Below, in pieces: positions 33,959 to 41,212 of a stretch of DNA of 64,000 nucleotides; the stretch's first letter is position 1, and each line of letters opens with the position of its first letter. The position numbers and the translations under genes are program-made. Origin of the DNA: DASWZN01 sp036404435 (GTDB lineage Bacteria > Acidobacteriota > Terriglobia > Bryobacterales > Bryobacteraceae); NCBI GenBank assembly GCA_036404435.1, contig DASWZN010000012.1, forward strand, positions 1 through 64,000. The letters run 5' to 3'. The notes under the pieces are model-generated. The model was not told the origin of the DNA. It saw only the letters and a list, made by a program, of their open reading frames with translations, and ran no database searches.

Positions 33959-34195
33959 TCATCTTTCAAACGCTTCGGCCAAGTACCAGTCGTGATTGGC
34001 GCTTGCGTCCGGGCTCCCCGACGAGAACATGCCAGCTACCCGAATGGCGCGCTCAACGCGGTCTCCTGTTTTCCCGGCAAGGTACTGATCGATTGCGCTC
34101 CGGATCAACTCGGCGACGGACCTGCCTGTGACCGCTGAGAGCTGCCGGAGAGCCTTCGACTCGTCTTCTGTTAACTGGATCGGCGTCGGAGTCAC
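33959..34195 (-). CDS. Orphan ribbon-helix-helix (CopG/VapB-like) protein
   Basis: 78 aa starting at GTG 34195. The N-terminal ribbon PIQLTEDESKALRQLSAVTG and helix SVAELIRSAIDQYLAG are the RHH DNA-binding fold typical of antitoxins. The tail with ASANHDWYLAEAFER resembles the toxin-binding end of antitoxins paired with PIN toxins. No PIN or RelE gene follows: the reading direction runs straight into the 3' end of tRNA-Leu. The toxin may have been lost by a deletion or insertion at the tRNA. It starts one base after the upstream gene stops. Confidence 0.75.
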   Translation of the reverse strand: MTPTPIQLTEDESKALRQLSAVTGRSVAELIRSAIDQYLAGKTGDRVERAIRVAGMFSSGSPDASANHDWYLAEAFER

Positions 34196-34196
34196 G

Positions 34197-34916
34197 CTAC
34201 TGCCCCGCCGCGGGCCGGTGGAAGGTCAGCGGCAAGGCGCCCATTCCCTGGGTCCAGGTGCCCGCGACCGTCGCCGCATCCTTGCTGATTTCGCCCGTGA
34301 AACTGCCACCGACGGACGGAACTTCCAGCTTCAGCTCGGAGCCCTTCTGGGTGATGACGGCGATGGGAATCACGGCCCCGCCCTGATCGACGCTGGTCAG
34401 CGTGCCCGTGGCCGCGCCGTCCGGCTGGTTCGCCAGCTTGAGCACCAGGCGGAGCTGGGTGCTGCCGGTATCGAGCGTTCCCTCCCAGGCGCCTTCAAAC
34501 GCCTTGGCGACATTGGTGCTCTTGGCGACTTCCTCAATCTGAGCCTCTCCCGTGCGCTTCATGCTGAACGGTATCGTGCCGCCGCCCTGCGTGAAGCTGC
34601 CGGAGATGGACTGCCCGCCGGGAGCCAGCTTGCCATCGAAGGCGGGCTGGCCTGGAACGCCGTTCATGGCGAATTTCACAGCCGTGTTCACAACGCTGAT
34701 CGAAGAGAGCGGAAAGCCTTTGAGATTCTGCTCGGGGATGGCGATGGTCCCCTTCCACGCGTCTTTCTCGCCGCGAGCGAGGTCCACCACGATGTTGAGC
34801 TCGTGGCCGGGCACCGAGATAGAGCCTTCCCAGTGGCCGGCTGCTCCAGCGTTGGACTGGGAGAAGGCAAGCGGCGCCACGAGCGAAAACGCCGCGGCTG
34901 CGAAGGTGAGTCTCAT
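34197..34916 (-). CDS. Secreted protein with two lipocalin-like repeats
   Basis: 239-aa protein of unknown function with a Sec signal (cleavage near LAFSQ, residue 20). Two homologous halves are visible: GHWEGSISVPGHELNIVVDL...PFSMKR (27-122) and GAWEGTLDTGSTQLRLVLKL...PLTFHR (142-234). Each is an all-beta unit with WxG and G(S/T)(F/W)TQG motifs. Such units precede serine-hydrolase domains in some acidobacterial proteins; here they stand alone. Probably periplasmic binding or scaffold role; function not known. Confidence 0.7.
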   Translation of the reverse strand: MRLTFAAAAFSLVAPLAFSQSNAGAAGHWEGSISVPGHELNIVVDLARGEKDAWKGTIAIPEQNLKGFPLSSISVVNTAVKFAMNGVPGQPAFDGKLAPGGQSISGSFTQGGGTIPFSMKRTGEAQIEEVAKSTNVAKAFEGAWEGTLDTGSTQLRLVLKLANQPDGAATGTLTSVDQGGAVIPIAVITQKGSELKLEVPSVGGSFTGEISKDAATVAGTWTQGMGALPLTFHRPAAGQ

Positions 34917-34996
34917 GTAGCGCTCCTTGGGTCAGGTCAAATCCAGTCCATGACGACACAAACAGCCATCAGCCATCGGCCATCGACTACCGATGT

Positions 34997-35002
34997 TATC
35001 CT
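34997..35002 (+). promoter_or_regulatory. -10 hexamer of leaderless folD
   Basis: TATCCT nine bases before ATG 35012; no ribosome site between. Confidence 0.5.
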
Positions 35003-35011
35003 TCCTATTGA

Positions 35012-35941
35012 ATGGCTACGCTCCTGCACGGGAATCGGGTTCGCGACGAGATACTGGCCGAGTGCCTGTCGCGCGTGGAGGCGCTCAAAGCGGCGCGCCA
35101 CCCGCCTGGCCTGGCGGTGATTCTGGTGGGGAACAACCCGGCCTCGGAGATCTATGTACGCAACAAGATCAAGGCCTGCCAGACGCTCGGCATTTACAGC
35201 GAGAAGCTGACGCCTCCTTCGACCGCGACCACTGAAGAAGTCGTCGAGCTGGTCGAAGCTCTGAACCAGCGGCCGGAGATTGACGGCATCCTGCCGCAGC
35301 TTCCCCTGCCGCCGCAAATGGACCCCAAGAAAGTGCAGCTCGCGGTCTCGCCCGACAAGGACGTCGACGGCCTGCATCCCTTGAATCTGGGCCGCCTCGC
35401 GGCCAACCTGCCGGGTCCGCGCCCGTGCACGCCGGCCGGGATCATGGAGTTGTTGAGGAGGTACGAGATCCCCATCTGCGGCCGGCACGCGGTGGTCGTC
35501 GGCCGGAGCGACTTGGTGGGCAAGCCCGTCGCCCTGCTGCTGATGCATCAGCACGCGACGGTGACCATCTGCCACTCGCGCACGCCCAACCTGGCCGAGG
35601 TCTGCGCCCGCGCCGACATTCTGGTGGCGGCGATGGGCCGGCCGGCTCTGATCACGCGCGATTTCATCAAGCCGGGAGCGACCGTGATCGACGTCGGCAC
35701 CAACCGCATCTCGAGCCGTGAGGAAGCCGCGCGCATTTTCCGGAACTCGGCCGCGAAGTTGGAGGAGTTCGATCGCAAGGGCAGCCTGCTGGTGGGCGAT
35801 GTCGATCCCATCGACGTGGTGGAGAGGGCCGGCGCCTATACGCCCGTGCCAGGCGGCGTGGGGCCGCTCACGATCGCCATGCTCATGGTGAACACCATCG
35901 AAGCCGCGGAACGGAAGCTTGGGAAGGCATGCTCCGCGTAG
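35012..35941 (+). CDS. folD: Methylene-THF dehydrogenase/methenyl-THF cyclohydrolase FolD
   Basis: 309-aa bifunctional folate enzyme interconverting methylene-, methenyl- and formyl-THF. Y48 and K52 in YVRNKIKA are the catalytic pair, DGILPQLPLP lies near 92, the NADP loop VVVGRSDLVGKP near 165, and the closing TPVPGGVGPLTIAML near 282. Starts a folD-coaE-htrA run; its end overlaps coaE by 13 bases. Confidence 0.95.
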   Translation: MATLLHGNRVRDEILAECLSRVEALKAARHPPGLAVILVGNNPASEIYVRNKIKACQTLGIYSEKLTPPSTATTEEVVELVEALNQRPEIDGILPQLPLPPQMDPKKVQLAVSPDKDVDGLHPLNLGRLAANLPGPRPCTPAGIMELLRRYEIPICGRHAVVVGRSDLVGKPVALLLMHQHATVTICHSRTPNLAEVCARADILVAAMGRPALITRDFIKPGATVIDVGTNRISSREEAARIFRNSAAKLEEFDRKGSLLVGDVDPIDVVERAGAYTPVPGGVGPLTIAMLMVNTIEAAERKLGKACSA

Positions 35942-36552
35942 GGCTGACGGGCGGATTGGCCTCCGGCAAGAGCTTCGTGGGGCGGGCGCTGGCGGACCTG
36001 GGCTGTCACCTCATCGAAGCCGACCAGCTTGGTCACGAGGTTCTGATGCCGGGCGCGGAGGCGTACGATGCCGTGGTCCGCGAGTTCGGCCCGGGCGTGC
36101 TGGCGCCGGACGGCGCCATCGACCGGTCCCGGCTGGCGGCCGAGGTGTTCGACCGGCCGGACCGCCTAGCCAAGCTGAACAGCCTGGTGCACCCGCCTGT
36201 GATCCGGCGCGAGGAGGAGATCCTACAGGAGATCGCAGCCCGGGATCCCGGCGGCATTGCGGTGATGGAAGCGGCAATTCTGATCGAAACGGGCAGCTAC
36301 AAGCGGTTCGACAAGATCGTCCTGGCGGTCGCCACGCCCGAGCAGCAGATCGAGCGCGCTATCGGCCGCGGGCTTTCTCGCGAGAAGGCGCTGGCGCGGA
36401 TCGAGCGCCAGATGCCGCTCGAGGAGAAACGGAAGTACGCCGATTACGTCATCGACACTTCGGGCCAGAAAGAAGACACCTTGCGGCAGGTTAGGGAGGT
36501 CTATCGGGCGCTCGGCCGGACCCCGGCGCCTTCGAGGAGCGTTTCGCAATGA
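35929..36552 (+). CDS. coaE: Dephospho-CoA kinase
   Basis: 207-aa kinase for the last step of CoA synthesis. P-loop GGLASGKS (8-15), the LIEADQLGHEVL substrate block, LNSLVHPPVI near 88 and the lid with RIERQMPLEEKRKYAD near 160. Length is usual. Overlaps folD upstream and shares an ATGA-type junction with htrA (36549). Confidence 0.95.
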   Translation: MLRVGLTGGLASGKSFVGRALADLGCHLIEADQLGHEVLMPGAEAYDAVVREFGPGVLAPDGAIDRSRLAAEVFDRPDRLAKLNSLVHPPVIRREEEILQEIAARDPGGIAVMEAAILIETGSYKRFDKIVLAVATPEQQIERAIGRGLSREKALARIERQMPLEEKRKYADYVIDTSGQKEDTLRQVREVYRALGRTPAPSRSVSQ

Positions 36553-37688
36553 GACTACGGAGCCTGTTCCTGGCCACGTTGCTCGTGGCTGCATTCGTCT
36601 ATGTCACATCGGTTGCGCGCTGGAGCCCGTTCCACTTCGGCGCGGCGCCCTCGGGGCCGATCTGGTCCGGTCCGGACGTCGCCCACTCGGCCGGCCTCGG
36701 GACCGACGAGACCAACAACATCGAGATCTACCACGGCTCGCACACGGCGGTGGTGAACATCACCAGCACCGTCTACCGCCGCAACTGGTTCCTGGAAATC
36801 ACGCCGCAACAGGGCACCGGCTCGGGCTTCCTGGTGGATGACAGTGGCCGGATACTGACCAACAATCACGTGGTCGCCGGTGCGGAGGAACTCGAGATTA
36901 CGCTGACCGACCAGTCGAAATACAAGGCCCGCGTGCTGGCGCGCGACGCCGCCAACGACGTGGCGCTCATTCAGATCAGCCCGCGCAAGAAGCTGCCGTT
37001 CCTGCGCCTGGGCGATTCCGATCCCCTGCAAGTCGGCCAGAAAGTGCTGGCCATCGGCAACCCGTTCGGCCTGGAAGGCACGCTGACCACCGGTGTCATT
37101 AGCTCGCTCGGCCGCAGCCTGCGGGACGAGAGCGGGCGCACCCTCGAAAACATGATCCAGACCGACGCCGCCATCAACCCCGGCAATAGCGGCGGGCCGC
37201 TGCTCGATTCGCACGGCAGCGTGATCGGCATCAACACCGCGATTTACGGTCCGGGGTCGAACATCGGCATCGGTTTCGCCTTGCCCATCAACCGCGCCAA
37301 AGTCATGCTCAACGAATACGCCGCCCGCGGAAGGTTCGCGCCGCCGCGGCTGGGCGTCGCGGTGATGTACGTGGTGGGCGAAGTGGCGGAGGCGCTCGAA
37401 CTGCCGGCCGAGGGCGGCCTGCTGATCGTCCGCGTCGATTCCGACTCGCCCGCCGAAAAGGCCGGTCTGCGGGGCGCCAGCCGCACCGTCGTGGTCGGCA
37501 TGTACCAGATCGAGGTGGGCGGGGATCTCATCATGAACGTGGACGGCAGGGCCGTGGAGAGCCGCGACGCGCTGACCCGCGCCCTCAGCCGCCACCGTCC
37601 CGGCGACAGCATAGATCTGACCGTCTTCCGCAACGGCCGCACCGTGAAGCTGTCGGTCAAACTGGGCGAAGGCGCGACGACGCTGTAA
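36549..37688 (+). CDS. HtrA/DegP-like serine protease with PDZ domain
   Basis: 379-aa envelope protease/chaperone. N-terminal membrane anchor (residues 4-22) without clear cleavage, trypsin-like domain with triad H107 (NNHVV), D137 (NDVAL) and S214 (GNSGGP), then a single PDZ domain at about 275-375. One PDZ and an uncleaved anchor are DegS-like in layout, but downstream signalling is not shown. Start overlaps the coaE stop. Confidence 0.93.
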   Translation: MRLRSLFLATLLVAAFVYVTSVARWSPFHFGAAPSGPIWSGPDVAHSAGLGTDETNNIEIYHGSHTAVVNITSTVYRRNWFLEITPQQGTGSGFLVDDSGRILTNNHVVAGAEELEITLTDQSKYKARVLARDAANDVALIQISPRKKLPFLRLGDSDPLQVGQKVLAIGNPFGLEGTLTTGVISSLGRSLRDESGRTLENMIQTDAAINPGNSGGPLLDSHGSVIGINTAIYGPGSNIGIGFALPINRAKVMLNEYAARGRFAPPRLGVAVMYVVGEVAEALELPAEGGLLIVRVDSDSPAEKAGLRGASRTVVVGMYQIEVGGDLIMNVDGRAVESRDALTRALSRHRPGDSIDLTVFRNGRTVKLSVKLGEGATTL

Positions 37689-37691
37689 GCA

Positions 37692-37804
37692 GCTCGTGGC
37701 TCGTGGCTCGTTGCCCGTTGATCCTGTCGCGGGCTTCGTAAGCTTCGCTGCCGGGATCGGTGCGGTGCGCAGCCGCAACGGGCAACGGGCAACGGGCAAC
37801 GAGC
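37692..37804. repeat. Large imperfect inverted repeat of GCTCGT/CGGGCAA units
   Basis: Left arm 37692-37720 has two GCTCGTG units then GCTCGTTGCCCGTTG; the right arm 37776-37804 has CAACGGGCAACGGGCAACGG-type tandem repeats ending CAACGAGC, the reverse complement pattern. The arms flank 55 bases. A related GTCGCTCGTTGCCCGTCG occurs near 58671. Function unknown. Confidence 0.6.
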
Positions 37805-37820
37805 GCCTTTGGTCGGCTGC

Positions 37821-37826
37821 TACACT
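37821..37826 (+). promoter_or_regulatory. -10 hexamer of the glycosyltransferase gene
   Basis: GCTACACT: TACACT 12 bases before ATG 37839, leaving almost no leader. Confidence 0.45.
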
Positions 37827-37838
37827 GGTCTCAAGGCC

Positions 37839-38813
37839 ATGATCTCCGTCGTCATCCCGGTCCACAACGAAGAGCCGGCGCTGCTGCCGCTCTATGACCG
37901 GCTCACTTCGGTGCTGACCGCCGTCGGCCAGCCCTACGAGATCGTCTTTGTCGACGACGCCTCGACCGACCACAGTTTCGAGTTGCTGGCCAACCTGGCC
38001 GAGACCGACGCGCACCTGAAGGTGATGCAGTTGCGCAGGAACTTCGGCCAGACCGCGGCGCTGGCCGCCGGGTTCCACGAAGCCGCGGGCGAGATCGTGG
38101 TCTCGATGGACGGCGATCTGCAGCACGCGCCCGAAGACATCCCCGCCCTGCTCGCCAAGCTCGACGAGGGTTATGACATTGCCAGCGGCTGGCGCAAGGT
38201 CCGCGTCGACAACCCGCTGACCCGGAAGCTGCCGTCGCGAATCGCCAACTGGCTGATGGCCAAGCTATCAGGCATCGAGCTCCACGACTTTGGCACTACC
38301 TTCAAGGCTTACCGCGCCGAGATCCTAAAGGACATTCACCTGTACGGCGAGCTGCACCGGTTCATCCCCGCGCTGGCGAGCTTCTACGGGGCGCGCGTGG
38401 CCGAGGTGCCGATTCAGAACATCGTCCGCCCCAGCGGCAGCTCGCACTACGGGCTCGGGCGGACGCTGCACGTGCTTTTCGACATCGTCACCATCAAGTT
38501 CCTGCTGAGCTACTTCACCCGCCCCATGCACTTCTTCGGCAACCTGGGCCTGGCGAGCACCGTCTGCGGCGGCGGCATTCTCGGCTGGCTCGCGATTTAC
38601 AAACTCACCAGCGGACACGACATCGCTACCGAGCACGGACCGCTCATGATGGCGGGCGGATTGCTTCTGCTGGCCGGCCTGATGATGTTCTGCACCGGCC
38701 TGCTGGGCGAGATTCTGATGCGCACCTATTTCGAGACTCAGGGACGCCGCATCTATGCCGTCCGCCAGATCCGCTGCCGCCGCGAAAAGCGCATGCAGGG
38801 CGAAGCCCGCTAG
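37839..38813 (+). CDS. Membrane glycosyltransferase family 2 (DPM1/GtrB-like)
   Basis: 324-aa GT2 enzyme that moves a sugar from a nucleotide donor to a polyprenyl-phosphate on the inner membrane. GT-A core with ISVVIPVHNEE, VFVDDASTD and the metal-binding SMDGDLQHAP (near 91), then two C-terminal TM helices near 235-260 and 275-300. ATG 37839 is preferred over an upstream GTG-led extension because the core begins at once. Resembles undecaprenyl-phosphate glucosyl/arabinosyl/mannosyl transferases; the sugar is unknown. Confidence 0.9.
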   Translation: MISVVIPVHNEEPALLPLYDRLTSVLTAVGQPYEIVFVDDASTDHSFELLANLAETDAHLKVMQLRRNFGQTAALAAGFHEAAGEIVVSMDGDLQHAPEDIPALLAKLDEGYDIASGWRKVRVDNPLTRKLPSRIANWLMAKLSGIELHDFGTTFKAYRAEILKDIHLYGELHRFIPALASFYGARVAEVPIQNIVRPSGSSHYGLGRTLHVLFDIVTIKFLLSYFTRPMHFFGNLGLASTVCGGGILGWLAIYKLTSGHDIATEHGPLMMAGGLLLLAGLMMFCTGLLGEILMRTYFETQGRRIYAVRQIRCRREKRMQGEAR

Positions 38814-38853
38814 CGCCGTTGCCCCCGACCGGTGCGTTCGCTATGGCAAATGC

Positions 38854-38859
38854 TACACT
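38854..38859 (+). promoter_or_regulatory. -10 hexamer of the SLATT-PNP cassette
   Basis: GCTACACT: TACACT 22 bases before ATG 38882, followed by an AGAGCGGA ribosome-site-like stretch. Confidence 0.4.
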
Positions 38860-38881
38860 ATCGGTCAAAGAGCGGACATTT

Positions 38882-39403
38882 ATGCAGCGGCCTCTAACGC
38901 AAGAGCAGGGCGCGGCCGGTCTCGGAGGCGACAGCGTACCTGCTACGACGGCAGTCGAGTATTGTCGCAATTGGATTTCGCATTTCGACCGAAAGGCCGG
39001 CCATAAGAAGCGTGAGGCGCTGCTCCTGTTCGGGGCGACGATCTCAGGCAGTCTCGCGGCGCCTCTGCTGATTACGCTTGGGCACGGCGAGCTGGTCAGC
39101 AAGATCCTTCCCGCCGTGCTTTCGACACTTGCGGCGGCTTCCAGCGCCTGGCTGCAGCTGCGCAATCCTCAGCGGCTCTGGACGCTTTACCGCAGTGCCC
39201 AGCGCCAACTGGAGTATGAGGAAACACGGTATAAGTTTCGTCTGTCCGAATACGGCGATACGAATTCGCCGGAGAAACTGCTGGCAGAAAGAGCTTCCAC
39301 GATCGTCCAGCAGACGCATGCCTCCTGGCTGCCGATCGTGCCGTCGCGGCCGCCAGGAGACCAGACCCCCAACACCGGGCCCGGGAACCCGGACCAGCAT
39401 TGA
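38882..39403 (+). CDS. Two-TM SLATT/DUF4231-like protein
   Basis: 173 aa. Two hydrophobic helices (about 45-66 and 73-93) separated by a short loop, then a charged helical segment with RQLEYEETRYKFRLSEYG (108-125) and SPEKLLAERASTIVQQTH. This is the SLATT/DUF4231 plan. SLATT proteins were proposed from genome context (Burroughs and colleagues) to be membrane pore effectors in nucleotide-triggered conflict systems. The assignment here is by pattern and is tentative. ATG 38882 is chosen for its ribosome-like site; ATG 38843 overlaps the promoter hexamer. It leads a three-gene unit (16- and 10-bp gaps). Confidence 0.65.
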   Translation: MQRPLTQEQGAAGLGGDSVPATTAVEYCRNWISHFDRKAGHKKREALLLFGATISGSLAAPLLITLGHGELVSKILPAVLSTLAAASSAWLQLRNPQRLWTLYRSAQRQLEYEETRYKFRLSEYGDTNSPEKLLAERASTIVQQTHASWLPIVPSRPPGDQTPNTGPGNPDQH

Positions 39404-39419
39404 CTCTGAGGAGCGTATC

Positions 39420-40103
39420 ATGGGCGACGCAAAACCGCAGTTAAGTAAGGACGAGTGCTGCACGCGAGTCAGCGTGATTCTGGCCACCGCCAGGGGCGAG
39501 AAGATCAATATCTGTTACGGTCTTTTCGGAGTCATCGAACAAGCGCCGAAGGATCAGCAGCACTTGGTCCTGCGGCATGCGGCCGAGCATTTCGATGACG
39601 ACGAGAGCAGCGAAGAGCTCGACATGGGCGCTCCCATCTCGGAGGACGAGAAGAACGCGCTGAAGGACAGGTACGGCAGCCTTGTCGACGAGATGTTCGG
39701 CGTGGTGCTCAAGGAGAATCTCAGCGAGGACGACTTTTACCGCTCGCTCTGGGACACTCTGCATAATCCATTGCTGCGCGACAAAAAGGCGCAGGTGTTT
39801 GCCCTTTACTTCACCTTCATCGACAGGAGAATGCCGTACTTCCATTTGGATGAAGGCCTGAAGATGTCGAACGAAGAGTTTCGCGAGGCTTTCCAGCGGA
39901 CTCAGCAGCGGTGGGCCAAGATCCGCTTCATTTTGACTACGAAATCTTTCAGTCAAAAGTCGGAACAAGCCGACCTTGTGCTGAAGGAGCTTGACGGGGC
40001 GCCAGACTACAAGCAAAGGCTCGTGCTGATTGCCCGCCTGATAGCCGAATTGAAGCGGTACGAAGAAAGACTCCGCGCACGCCTGCAAGGCGCGGGCGCG
40101 TGA
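39420..40103 (+). CDS. Unknown helical protein in the SLATT-PNP cassette
   Basis: 227 aa, soluble, acidic, predicted mostly helical, no family recognised. Residues 35-110 are Asp/Glu-rich (FDDDESSEELDMG, VLKENLSEDDFYRS), and residues 110-150 hold the conserved-looking DTLHNPLLRDKKAQVFALYF and RRMPYFHLDEGLKMS. The C-terminal 40 residues form a probable coiled coil (LIARLIAELKRYEERLRARL). GAGGAG (39408-39413) gives a strong ribosome site for ATG 39420. Its position between a membrane protein and a nucleosidase-fold protein suggests a sensor, adaptor or regulator of the pair; no function is claimed. Confidence 0.75.
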   Translation: MGDAKPQLSKDECCTRVSVILATARGEKINICYGLFGVIEQAPKDQQHLVLRHAAEHFDDDESSEELDMGAPISEDEKNALKDRYGSLVDEMFGVVLKENLSEDDFYRSLWDTLHNPLLRDKKAQVFALYFTFIDRRMPYFHLDEGLKMSNEEFREAFQRTQQRWAKIRFILTTKSFSQKSEQADLVLKELDGAPDYKQRLVLIARLIAELKRYEERLRARLQGAGA

Positions 40104-40113
40104 GGCATGCGCC

Positions 40114-41142
40114 ATGGGTGAGTACGACGAGAAGGCGTTATTCGACAAGATCGACCGCATCGCGGCGAGGCCGGGTTGGCGCTCCCGCCAGCCGGGCCCT
40201 TCCGTAGGCGACGGAGCGAACGTCACGCCGGTCGTGCCAGACCAGAACCGGAGAACGGCGGAAGACAACAAAGAAGCCGGCCCGCGGTTTCCCCTTTACA
40301 ACAAGGGACCCGAGAGGGCAGACATCGTGATCCTGGTTGCCACTCAAGAGGAGTTGAGACAGCTGGGGAAGGCGTGGCCCCTGAGTTGGTCCAATGCGGG
40401 GGACCGGGAGTTCTCCTATTCCTTTGCGAAGACTGAACTCTGCGGGTATGAAATTACCGTCGTAAAGGCCAAGCAGGGACGCATGGGCATGGTCGATGCC
40501 GCCACGCTCACCACCCAGGCCATACACGCCTTGAGCCCGAAGCTTATAGCCATGACAGGCATCTGCGCGGGCGTCGGCGGAGATGTCAGCCGCGGTGACC
40601 TGATCGTAGCCGCGCAGGCGTACGATTACGGTTCCGGGAAGCTGTTTCCGGAGGGACCGCAGCCGGATTACAACTTCGTTCCCATGAACGCGACCCTGGG
40701 CGGCGACCTGGAGCAGTTTTGGGAAACGAATGAGGAGGCGCTTCGGAAGGTGCAAGACGCATGGCCAGGTGGCAACACGGGGAAGCCTCCAACCATGCTG
40801 CGAGCGCACGCGGGAAACATCGGATCGGGCGCCGGCGTTCTGGCGAACGAGAGCATCGTTCAAGGCATCCAGTCGAGGGATCGGGCGCTTCGTGGAATCG
40901 ACATGGAGGCGTATGGCATCGCTCGTGCCGCGGTGCTGGCGTGCCCCCCGGTTCCCTTCATCGTCGTAAAAGGAGTTCAGGACTTCGGGGACCATCTCCA
41001 CACGGACCAGCACGAGCCATTTGGCGACTATGCCGCTTTCGTCAGCGCGAAATTCCTTCTGGAGTTCCTGAAGTCCTATTGGGGGCGCTTCGTCGGGGTT
41101 ATCCACGGCGAGGATAGGTTGGCTTCCGGCAAGGCAGGCTAG
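40114..41142 (+). CDS. Nucleoside phosphorylase (PNP/MTAN)-fold protein with N-terminal extension
   Basis: 342 aa. Residues 1-65 are an unrelated polar extension; about 68-325 is a PNP/UDP-phosphorylase-1 domain. It shows VILVATQEE, AMTGICAGVGGDVSRGDLIV (147-166), the purine/ribose-site DMEAYGIA with E265, and KGVQDFGD with D290 at the place of the MTAN catalytic Asp, so it is probably active. Housekeeping MTAN is about 230 aa and lacks this extension. PNP domains with extra segments serve as ATP- or nucleotide-degrading effectors in Detocs, CBASS and Avs defence systems. With a SLATT-like partner, a defence role is plausible but unproven. Confidence 0.8.
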   Translation: MGEYDEKALFDKIDRIAARPGWRSRQPGPSVGDGANVTPVVPDQNRRTAEDNKEAGPRFPLYNKGPERADIVILVATQEELRQLGKAWPLSWSNAGDREFSYSFAKTELCGYEITVVKAKQGRMGMVDAATLTTQAIHALSPKLIAMTGICAGVGGDVSRGDLIVAAQAYDYGSGKLFPEGPQPDYNFVPMNATLGGDLEQFWETNEEALRKVQDAWPGGNTGKPPTMLRAHAGNIGSGAGVLANESIVQGIQSRDRALRGIDMEAYGIARAAVLACPPVPFIVVKGVQDFGDHLHTDQHEPFGDYAAFVSAKFLLEFLKSYWGRFVGVIHGEDRLASGKAG

Positions 41143-41212
41143 CTGCGCAGAGCCTAGCGGACCGGAGGGCGATGAGCGAGCCGCGGGTTCCCGTCGTGCG
41201 AAGATCGTGTGG

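Noticed and set aside
37776..37804. CRISPR-like tandem repeat
   Set aside because: Units are 7 bp with no spacers and no cas genes.
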